The notes beneath the pieces are model-generated. The model was given only the letters and a program-made list of their open reading frames with translations. It was not told the origin of the DNA and ran no database searches. Below are positions 1-9,800 of a stretch of DNA of 42,507 bases, one piece after another; the first letter of the stretch is position 1; every line of letters starts with the position of its first letter. The DNA lies in NCBI RefSeq assembly GCF_037975245.1, contig NC_092561.1:18421001-18463507 (forward strand), written 5' to 3'. The position numbers were made by a program, and so were the translations under genes. Origin of the DNA: Apostichopus japonicus (lineage: Eukaryota > Echinodermata > Holothuroidea > Aspidochirotida > Stichopodidae).

Positions 1-321
1 AGTCACCATTAAGGCTAGAATTTAATTCCTTGAAATCCTTTCGTTTATATTCAAGGAAATTGTTAGAAATGTTATGTAAGAATATAACACAACTTATATG
101 AACCTGAAAGTAAGTGATCTAACTGAGTCATTTGTCACTCAATGTAGTGAACTTTTGATAGCCAAAGCTTTTTGATAATAACTTTAAGGACGCAATAACT
201 GAGGAGAAATAGGTTCCATGCTTAAAACTCATTTCAACTGCAATCTGAGCTAGAGCAAAATTTCTAAAAGTAGTGATCGTTGCTACAAATGTTTGGTTCA
301 TATCCTTCCAGAGTATAAAAG
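1..321 (+). other. 5' flank / leader of receptor gene A, duplicated upstream of gene B
   Basis: No coding sequence is seen. The stretch aligns by eye, with scattered substitutions and small indels, to about 6440-6801, the equivalent position upstream of gene B. The array therefore duplicated together with its 5' flank, and the promoter or 5' UTR is likely within this block. A TATAAAA string lies just before the gene A start codon (about 314-320), but gene B has only an A-run there, so I do not call it a promoter. Confidence 0.5.
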
Positions 322-2412
322 ATGTACATACTGGAGACTGGAGACTGGTTCTTTACTGTTATTTACCTGGTTCTACTGCAGCAAGGTTTGAATATTCTAT
401 GATTTTGCCAAATAATTTTACTTTTCTCATTCAGACAATTTATAAACAGTCTGTTCTATATTTCATTTGATGTTGTACGGCATGATTAAAAAAAACATAC
501 CCATGGTCACGTAATGCCAGTTAAATATTTTCATCGCAACTGTATCTGCGTAAAATATGAAGGTCTTACGTTGTTTACCAATCATGATTTCGAGAGGTAG
601 AAAAGGAGTAATAAACCTTTGTAGGTTCGGATCGTCCTGACTAAATAATAATATATAATCAGTAAAAATTTTGACGACATTACCTGTTGCTGCTGTTTCT
701 TGTTTTCTTCATTTTGTTTAGGTATTTGTTCCATCACGAAATGGATTCCTCGAGGAGAATCGATCACAATAAATTGTACGATAGAAGTTGAAGTTGATGC
801 ATTACCAGTGTGGAAGTTCAATAATGAAACAATTTACGCAGATGAGTTCCTACCCAAAGAACTAGGTTTTCCTAATGTCCGTGGAGAATTCGTCGATAAC
901 ATGACTTCCTACTTGTACTTCCAAAATTTCACAAATAAAAATGCTGGAACGTATACTTGCTTGATGAACTTTGAGTTGATAAAGCAATATTATCTACACA
1001 CCTGTGGTAAGTCTTAAAGATTTTACTAGTTATAAGTTATTTTGTCCTGATAAGCTAAATCTGCTGTCAGATTGATTACACAAATAATGTAAACTACTTA
1101 AATCTGATTGAGGCAGGGTGTCAATGACTTGTATATGCTGTTTATTAGGAACGAAGAGCCAATGTTCAACTAAATTATTACTGTTTAAGATGTTATTGAT
1201 TCTGGTTGACTTATTCTTACGCTCAAAAACATTGTTTTCTTACTTATGACAACATAACTTCATAAGCAGCTCTTATTTCAGAATGAATACTGTGTACACA
1301 CTACCAGATTATGATCTTTCCATGGTATAACACAGTTCAAATTTCACAGACGTTTTTTTCTTTAAAAACTCTTTATTGAGACATCAAAAATAATAGTATT
1401 AAAAATATTAACTTTTATATTAAATTTAAGAACCTCTTAACTGTTCGTTTGTTACAGATATTCCAGAGTTAAACATTGAAGTAAACGGCAAACCTATGAA
1501 TGCTGTATACTATTTTCAAGAAGGAGACAACTTAAGTATCGTTTGCATGGCAGCAAATTCCACATGTGTGTCTTTGTATTTGACTTTTGAAAGTATCAGC
1601 AAAATATCCACAAATAATCAAAATCAGCGTCAGAATGCAACAACCGATGATGTGCTTCGAGTGAATTTTACAGTATGGAAAGACGTTATTGTAACATGCC
1701 ACTTGAACTACGGTCAGACTCGAGACCTTCACAAAGTATCATTCTTTAGTTTCGTTTCACCGCAAAACGAGAGCAATGGTAAGTTCTGAAACGGTGCCGT
1801 TTACAGTAGGCAAGCTCTTAAACGTATTAACATGTAATTCTTAGAAACATGTAGTACGTCGGGTTGTTACTTACTTAATGGTAGAGATCAAGACTAAGAA
1901 ACATTGTAGAACTGTTGCCATTAACTGATAAAACATTAAAGAATGTTAGTAACGCTGACATAAAATAGAAAAGCATGCTAATGATATGCGAAATAACAGG
2001 CATTCAGTTCTAAATGAAAGAAATGGAGCAAAACGCGACAGATAAATGTGCGTCTTAACTAATTACGGTACTGTCAGAAACAACATTTTCGTTACAGCAT
2101 AACTCATAGTATCAAAAAGAATATCATTGAAGAAAATGCACAAATAAACAATTTTCATGAAAGAAAAATAATAAGTTGCCGAATTATGCCGCTATTCTTC
2201 AGTTGATTTTCCAGATCCACTCTCCATATCCGTTGTGGGAACAGTTGCAGTTATGGTTTTCATCACATTCTTACTCTTAGTTATCTGTATCAGAACGAGA
2301 AAGAAAGGTAAACAGTGCCATGTAGTGTATAATAATGCGAAAATCTACTTTAAAGAAGCAAAATATGACGTTGAATTAAGTTAATATATATATATATGTA
2401 TTTATATATATG

Positions 2413-2460
<48 letters not shown>

Positions 2461-2467
2461 TAAATAA

Positions 2468-2531
<64 letters not shown>

Positions 2532-5500
2532 TGTTACGAGGGCCCATTGTAGCCTAACGCTAGTTACTGCTAGTGAGGAACCTAATGTTATTATATAGAA
2601 AGTATATGAAATGGCCTACGTGACAATCAATATTTGAGAAATTAGGTCGGGTTAACGTCAGGATGTTATTTATGTAATGAGCAATACACGATTGTTCTTG
2701 TATATTCCTTATGATGACGCGCTGGTCTCGGGTTAACGTCGGTTTACGTGAAGTCCCGTTGCGCTGTGCACACATCTTTGTGGATTCTCTGGAATTTTCG
2801 CGAGATATGCAAAGGACTTCCAAGAATAGAGAAACTGGGTCAAGTGTTTCGAGAAAGATCTAGATGATTCTTGACATGGCGAATCGTATAAAAACCCGCC
2901 CAGATCGGAGAGTTTCTAAGTTTCTGAACGAATACAAGCGACGACACTTATTATACAATTCTACTATATATCGTCAGTGCTCAACTGCCAGTAGTTTCTG
3001 AAGGATTGAGATATCAATACCAAGATTGATTCTACACTTCCATTCAGAAGTTTGAAGAGGACTTTGCTGTGAAAGTACAGTTTTCCAGTCTTTATTTCGG
3101 AGAAGGTGAAGAATTTCTGTCTCCGTTGAGGAAGTTCGTTACGCCAGGAGTTGGTGGCTATAAAGCTGCTTTTGGACTGACTCTGGTAATATTTAGTCGG
3201 CGAGAAGTTCGACTTGTGCTTCACTCGATTTGTGGCTGGAAGTCCGTCTTCTATTTGGAGCATCGCCGGAAAGAAGGTAACTGCTGTTTCTGGGATCGCG
3301 AGAAACTTCGTCGTGGACCAGTGAATTTCGCGGTACAACGGACCGAGAATCGTCGTCATCAAGGTCGTGGCCGCTGAGGGATATCGCCGTTGGAAGAGAC
3401 CAGTGTGTTTTAAAGTGTATCCTATCTTGTCTGTTTAAAGTATCTCTTTCGAGGTCCGGCTTTAGGAATCACAAATGATTTTCGAGTTGGTTAGCATCAT
3501 GTTTGATCTCTATAGAGTAAGGCAAAATATTTCACCAAAAACAGAACAAGTATTGTTCGATACAGGTGTCAAACGCGTACAGTGAAATTACGACCTTCCT
3601 TACCAGTTTTGAACCTCTGGACATACAATCAGCGTCCATGGCCTAGTTGGTTAGGGTGTCCGCGTACAAAGCGGGAGTCCCGGGTTCGAATCCCGGTGGA
3701 GGCTGGAAGTTTTTTCACTGTTCTGTAGTTTCCTTCTCATTACGTTTTCATTTATATATATTCATTTGCCTTTGTCGTTTACCTCCATTCCATTTACATA
3801 AAGTCTGTTCAAAGTATCTCTTTCGAGATCCGGCTTTAGGAATCACAAAGGGTTTTCGAGTTGGTTAGCATCATGTTTGATTTCTAGAGTAAGGCAAAAT
3901 ATGTCACCAAAACAAAACTAGTATTGTCCGATACAGGTGACAAACGCCAACAGGGAATTACGACCTTCCTTGCCGGTTTCGAACCTCTGGGCATACAACC
4001 AGCGTATCTAGGGTAGTATTTAGGGCATATTTGGAATCGAGGTTTACCGCAATGGAAATTACTTGCGGAGGTGGAAACAGAGTAAAGGCGTCTGGAGGAA
4101 GAGAGTAGAAATCTAAGGTTGGGGCGTTGACGAAAAGTTAGCATGGGGTACCTTAAACGATTCTACCACAGACTGAACGTCTTGGAAAACAGCAATTCCC
4201 CTTTAATATAGCTCATAAAATAGTTGATGAGGGGGTTCTTATTAGTAACAAACGGAATGTTTGGTTATGAACAACAGGTATATATTTAACCTAATTATTT
4301 CTTGAACACCGGATACCCCCTTCACTTATTTAGACAGGGTATTTCAAAGGCCGATAAATTGAACCGTGAGAACTTATTAAAATACAAGCCCAAAAATCCA
4401 ACACACGCATACACAGATATGCCCCCATATCACCCAGGCAACGAGGTCAAAATTCCCAATGTTGACTATGGTCTAAGACATGTGCATGTGCAGGTACATT
4501 ATGTGTGAACATTGTCATCACAAAACTAGCAAATATACAACCACAACTAAAACACACTAGGTATATGCACAATGAAAATGGGTTGGCTCCTGTGGGGTCT
4601 GCGCAAAGTTAAAAGATGAACCCTCACCTATGTAGAACTTAATACAATTAATTTCTAATAATCTTCTACAGCTCGTTTCTACTGCAGATGTATGGCAGCT
4701 TGGGGTGTTTTGGTGAATGGTAAAGTTGCAAACTTAGGTGTTTTAGGCAATTTTAGAACAAGAGAAACTGTGACAAAAATGTGTTATCCCGCCCTACCAG
4801 AAAATATTTTACTTAAGACCTGGCCACATATCCTCCAGAAAATATACAAACTGTCTTCCCACACCTTTAACTTATCCCACCAAAGATTACAGAGAGCATG
4901 ACATATTTATTTCCACGTTAAGTAAAATGAACAAAGCCTGGTCCTTCTAGTCGTGGATTCGAAGGGAAAAACAGGTTTACAACTGAATACTTAGGATAAC
5001 CTAACGGGTAATTTATGGTAATTACCACACAGGGCTTATTGGGGCTTGAAGTAGCCCATCAAAGAGCTCAAGGGGACGGCTTGCTCATCTTAGCAGGAAT
5101 TAGTCGAGCAAATACTGGTAGTAATGGATACAAGGTCAATGGCTGTGATATCATTACTAAGAAGCGAAGAACAAAGACAAATGAGAGGAAAGGTAAATTT
5201 AAACAAAAGTGAAGGTGAAAGGCATACTTTACAGGGGACAGGACTATAGACACTACTTTTGGGAAATGTTAGGTGTGCTTCAGTGACAGAATAATGTTTG
5301 AACAATATTCCAAAGTTGTGGAGAAGTATACCAAGCAACAATTGAATTGGCGAAGTGGTCGCTAAATCCCATCTTCAAATATTCTTGTGCAGCATTATAT
5401 TTTTTAGTTAGTTTAATAATTCACCTTTACAGAACCAAGAATCACGACTGGAAAGTGAAATTATCTTGTATTTTATTAAGAGGTTTTAGTGGCTAACGTT

Positions 5501-6158
5501 ACATCACGTACTTTCAAAGTGAAAGCCTCCCGGCACGACCATTAAAAATATAATGTCTAAAAACTGACGAAAGAATTGTTTTCGTATCTGTTCTTTGTGA
5601 AGTTCTCTGTCCGGTCGGATAAATAATGTGGCTTTCCGTGTGTCTTCTTTAAGTACACCGTACTGTTGCACAATCTTAATTATCATTGTATATATGTCTT
5701 GACGATGTTTATTATTTATTTTTTTCCGGATTAGAGTCAAATCTTGAGGAAGGAAACTTCAATTTTATTCTTTTTCAGATTAAAGGATATGGGAAGTTCT
5801 CAAAGTCTATATTATTTGATGCAATTGTTAAATCTACCTTTCCCAAACAATTTTTTCTTTAAACTGTATTTCCACTAACTGCTGAAGCTAATGAAACTGA
5901 AGTACTTGGGGAACAGACAATGCATGCAATATGGCAGCTTTGAATTAATAAGAACTTCTCAATGTAATATTGTTATTCGATGAATTATTAAACCTACATT
6001 GTCCATGGGTTAATTATCTCAATTCAATATCCTTGTATTAGGTGAGCGATTGTTTCGTACATAACTTGATGTAGGATAAGTATATAATTGTGTTTTCAGA
6101 AGACAATGTAGTTTACGAGAAGGAGGTAGAAGTATATCATAAAATGTGTAATGATTAA
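322..6158 (+). CDS. Receptor gene A: two-Ig transmembrane receptor without kinase exons
   Basis: Exons by splice signals and phase: 322-385 (signal peptide, MYILETGDWFF... then a hydrophobic run), 722-1006 (Ig1, with the Cys of ITINC and the AGTYTC motif), 1458-1778 (Ig2, with SIVCMA and VTCHL cysteines), 2215-2307 (TM helix followed by the basic stop-transfer RTRKK). All four join in phase 1. I see no kinase exon before gene B begins at 6802. Two endings are possible: intron retention after the TM exon, giving a 26-residue tail that stops at 2382-2384, or a candidate terminal exon 6100-6158 after a good acceptor, giving EDNVVYEKEVEVYHKMCND and a total of 273 aa. Protein and exon layout match the ectodomain of gene B. 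The intervening 2.4-6 kb is filled with repeats, so the kinase half may have been lost by insertion or deletion. Either a kinase-less membrane partner or a truncated pseudogene; the first four exons are certain, the end is not. Confidence 0.7.
2382..2528. repeat. (TA)n microsatellite
   Basis: Long TA/TATG/TAAA run directly after the TM exon of gene A. The region downstream of it no longer matches gene B, so it marks the point where the A/B homology breaks. Confidence 0.9.
2532..3420 (+). mobile_element. Candidate LTR or LTR-retrotransposon 5' region
   Basis: The segment starts with TGTTACGAG, a typical Ty3/Gypsy-type LTR start, immediately beside the TA microsatellite. A TATA box (TATAAAA, about 2888-2894) is followed by a GC-richer leader, and the base composition differs from the flanks. 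I could not find a matching second LTR, a clear 3' CA end, a primer-binding site or any gag/pol reading frame. The 102-residue open frame at 3069-3377 resembles nothing I know. The 3' border is arbitrary. It may be a solo LTR or an unrelated insertion. Confidence 0.3.
3429..3634. repeat. ~205 bp direct repeat, copy 1
   Basis: Copy 1 of a pair, roughly 85% identical by eye to 3803-4004, including TCTCTTTCGAGRTCCGGCTT and the shared end CATACAAYCAGCG. Its last three bases form the first three bases of the tRNA-like sequence. Confidence 0.8.
3632..3704 (+). tRNA. tRNA-like gene, apparent anticodon ACA (Cys codon UGU); possibly pseudo
   Basis: A complete cloverleaf can be drawn. The acceptor stem is GCGTCCA/TGGAGGC with one G-G mismatch at the third pair. 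The D arm carries a perfect A box (TGGCCTAGTTGG), the 5 bp anticodon stem is TCCGC/GCGGG with loop GTACAAA, the variable loop has 4 nt, and the T arm is CCGGG/CCCGG with a perfect B box (GGTTCGAATCC). A run of six T at 3710-3715 could terminate Pol III. The loop gives anticodon ACA, which would read UGU; animal tRNA-Cys uses GCA, so this is unlikely to be an ordinary tRNA-Cys. Because the acceptor's first bases come from the flanking repeat, a retroposed tRNA copy or tRNA-derived SINE head is the main alternative. Confidence 0.55.
3803..4004. repeat. ~205 bp direct repeat, copy 2
   Basis: Second copy of the repeat at 3429-3634, in the same orientation, separated from it by the tRNA-like sequence and about 100 bp. 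Homology stops exactly at CAGCG in both copies, where copy 1 passes into the tRNA and copy 2 into unrelated sequence. Confidence 0.8.
4302..4508 (+). pseudogene. Possible retroelement fragment (RT C-terminal-like)
   Basis: A 68-residue open frame contains GYPLHLFRQGISKADKLNRE, then LLKYK and, after a spacer, PPYHPGN. This spacing (GYP...L..A...A..R..LL...YHP) recalls the region after the palm domain in Penelope/LINE-type reverse transcriptases. No YADD-type catalytic motif or continuous frame is present nearby. Weak recognition; it could be chance. Confidence 0.25.
4509..6099. other. No gene recognised; inferred intron/intergenic remainder of gene A
   Basis: Short open frames (for example 4692-4901 on + and 5504-5740 on -) show no family motif and no paired splice sites. 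No similarity to the receptor exons was seen. The stretch is either intron of gene A or sequence inserted when gene A lost its cytoplasmic exons. Confidence 0.4.
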
Positions 6159-6439
6159 TAGAAAAAATATTAAAATATTCATCAACAACCAAGTTAACTT
6201 AATTTGTACTCTCGCACGCAACGTACTGTTCCGATCATCTGTCACATGTCACTCTTCGAAACAACTTAAATTGCCTTAAATTAGATGATTTGTTTATACA
6301 TACGTGTAAGTGTACTTTATATAATATCAGTTTATCTCTCAATATCAGTTTGTCTCTCAATCAATAGACTGCTTTAAAACTCGTATATTTATAGACTGAC
6401 GTTTGTGTTATGCATGGACTATCTTCAATATTTGGGAAC

Positions 6440-6801
6440 AGACTTTAATTAATTAGCAAGGTGTCGAAATTAAGGTAAGATTTCATTTCCTTGATATCCA
6501 TTCATTTACATTTAAGGAAATCCTCAGAAATGTAATGGAAGAATAAATAACACAAGTTTGATAAACTGAAAGAAAGTAATCTTACTAGGTAATTTAATTG
6601 TCATTCGATGTGGTGAAAATTTGAAAGCCAAATCTACTTGTTGAGAACCATCAAATTAGAAGGGAACAACAACTGAGGAGATTTAGGATCCATGTTTAAA
6701 AATCATTTAAACTGCAATATGTGCTTGGGCAAAATTTCTTAAAGTGGTGATGTAAATTGTTTCATCAAATTCATTGCTCCTTTCCTCCCAGAGTAAAAAA
6801 G
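6440..6801 (+). other. 5' flank / leader of receptor gene B, homologous to window start
   Basis: Aligns with about 1-321 upstream of gene A. Shared blocks include the TTTCATTTCCTTGATATCC-like opening and the CTGAGGAGATTTAGG-like segment. It marks the start of the second unit of the tandem array and probably contains the promoter. Confidence 0.5.
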
Positions 6802-9800
6802 ATGTACAGATTGGAGAAATGGAAATCGTGCGTTACTATTATTTACCTGCTTCTATTGCAGCAAGGTTTGTTTATTCTCTGATTTAGCCCGTTTCATGTA
6901 GTTTCTTATTTGTAATTTTCCTATTCAGATATTGATAAACAGCTCTATATTTCATATTATGTCGTACGGCAGGACAAAGACCATACTCATAGGCACTTAC
7001 AACCAGTTAACTACTTTTTATTCGCAACTATAACTGTGTAAAATACAAGCGTCCTACGTTATGACTCTACCATAATCTAGAGAGATAGAAAAAAGGAGTA
7101 AATGACCCTTCTAGGTTCGGATCATCTTTCATTTCATTTCTTGCATTTCATTTATTGTTTCTCTTCTATATGCAGGCTTCACAGTAGATTGTTAATAAAA
7201 TAAATGTAAATTCAACGAGGAAGTAAAAGGCCTAGGAAACCATGCAAGGCCTTAACAAATACTAATATGTAAGCAGTAACAATTTTTGACTGCATTACCT
7301 GTAACTGCTGTTTCTTGTTTTCTTCATTTTTGTTTAGGTATTTGTTCCATCACGACATGGATTCCACGAGGAGAATCGATCACAATAAATTGTACGATAG
7401 AAGTTGAAGTTGATAGATTGCCTTTATGGAAGTTCAATGATGAAGTAATTTACGCAGATGGATTTGAACCGAAAGGTCTAGGTTTTTCTAATGTCCGTGG
7501 AAAAATTGTTGATAACATTACTTCCTACTTGTACATCGAAGATTTTACAATTGAAAATGCTGGAACGTATACTTGCTTTATAAACGATTCAATTAAACAA
7601 TATTTTCTACGCACTTGTGGTGAGTCTTAACGATCCTAATAATTATAATTCAGGTCCTTTGTTGTGATAAGCTAGACTTGATTCCATATTAATTACGTAA
7701 CAATGTAAATTACTTAATTTCATTTCGTTTTGTTGTTGTTGTTGTAAATTTTGTTTAAATCCCTTCACTAAGATAATCAGAATAATAATATTAAAAATAA
7801 TAACATCAAAGAACCTGTTTACTGTTCGTTTGTTACAGAAATGCCAGAGTTAAACATTGCAGTTAACGGCAAACCTATGAATGTTGTATATTATGTTAAA
7901 GAAGGAGACGATTTAAGTGTTGTTTGTATGGCAGCGAATTCCACATGTGCTTCTTTGCAATTGACTTTCGACGATTTTGAAAGCATCCGCCACTTTTCAA
8001 TAAAGAACCAAAATCATCGCCAGAGTGTAACAGACAACGATGTGCTCCGAGCGAATTTCACAGCATGGAAAGACGTTAACGTAACATGCCACCTGAACTA
8101 CGGTCAGACTTTGGACTTTAAAAATGTATCATTCGCTGTTTTAGTTTCATCGCAAAATGAGTTAAATGGTAATTCTGAAACAGTGCCGTTTATAGTAGGT
8201 AAGCTTTAATACATGTTAACATGTATAGTTCTTATATAACGTCGGGTTGTTACTAACTTAATGGTGGGCATGAAGATAAAAAAATATTGTAAAACCTTTG
8301 TCTTTAACTGATAAAACAAACAAAACTATTAGGAATGCTTATTTATTATAAAAAAGCATGTTAATGATATGCGGAATCACATATATTGAGTTCTGGCGAA
8401 AGAAATGGAGCAATAAGGGAGGGAGGAATGTGGCATCTAAAGTAATTATTGTACATCAGAAACAATACTTTTCTTTGCAACGTTCTTAATATTATCAAGC
8501 AGAATATCATTGTAGAAAATACTTCTGCAGAGATAAATCTTTTCCTGTTATCAGTAAAATGTTAGATGCTGAATTCTGCCATTACTCTTCAGTTGATTTT
8601 ACAGATCCACTATTTATAACCGTTGTGGGAGCAGTTGCAGTTACGATTGTTATCACATTCTTACTCATAGTTATCTGTATCAGAACGAGAAAGAAAGGTA
8701 AACAGTGCCATGTTGTGTATGATGTTTGGTACAGTAATGCGAATTTTGTAATACTTCAATTATTTTCAAGGAGGAATTATTTCACTAAAATAAGTAGATA
8801 AAGAAGCAATGGAAAGTGATTTTCCCATACACTAATGAATTTGAATTAAGTTTCGATGATTTTTTTTTAACGATATATATGTAAAGTGAGTCGTGGGGAA
8901 AGAACTTTACAAGATATTCGAGGATACAGGGGAGACGGAAGGGGTGTCTTAGGCTATACCTAAAGTGTATCAGAAATATAAATAACCTCATTTATCATGC
9001 CCGTGATCCATATTGTTGATAATCCATACATTCTATATTACAGAGAAACCTCAAGAAATGACCTATATGAGGTAAGGAAACAAAAGATGGTTTCTAATAT
9101 CAACAATAGTTAGCTATACTCATCAACAATAATTTCTCGATCTTGGCAGCACTAGTAAATTTTAAATGGAACGTTTGTCTGAGTTGCCTTTTTTGTAAAA
9201 ATTTCCATCAGAGAATGTTGCATTCTCCTAAATATTTAAATTCGAACGGTCTTATACGAAAACAACATTTTTTTATTTGAATTTCAACTAGTTATTGAAA
9301 CTACATATTAGTGTTGAATGGCCTAGCCCTAGTTGTCACACAATCTTGATAGAACAGTAAAGAAATAAACGTTACCTGGAAGCATCATATGTTTCCAGTG
9401 GAGGACTGCCTCATCGGCTTACCTGCTCGGAACCGGCGCTCCACTAGATCATGAGAGCCATGTCACTTTTCATATCGGCCGTGAAAGTCGCTTGTTTTAA
9501 AACACCAGAACTGTCGGTTAGATCACTGAGATGTTTAGCAATTTATACCTCAGTTTCCCCACGTCTGTTTCTTTAGACCACAATAATTTTTAAAGGCACG
9601 ATGATATTAAGCAACATTTTGTCAATGGAAAATAAGATCCTGTATCATATTTTGTTTTCTTTTGAACGTTCTGTTCTGTCTATAACTTGATTCATGGGAA
9701 TATCAAACTAGTTTTAATGTTTTTTATCAGGTTGATTGTATTTATTTAATTGTGTCTACTGATTGGTCTTTTCGAAAGGAGGCAAAGTTAAGAATGGTTA

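Noticed and set aside
314-320. TATAAAA just before the gene A start codon as a TATA box
   Set aside because: It would leave no room for transcription start before the ATG and is absent from gene B at the same place.
582-821. Minus-strand frame opposite the Ig1 exon of gene A
   Set aside because: Shadow of the Ig1 exon; no motif of its own.
3069-3377. 102-residue open frame as a gene
   Set aside because: No recognisable motif, no splice signals, and it lies in the leader-like part of a candidate LTR element; the antisense frame is equally open.
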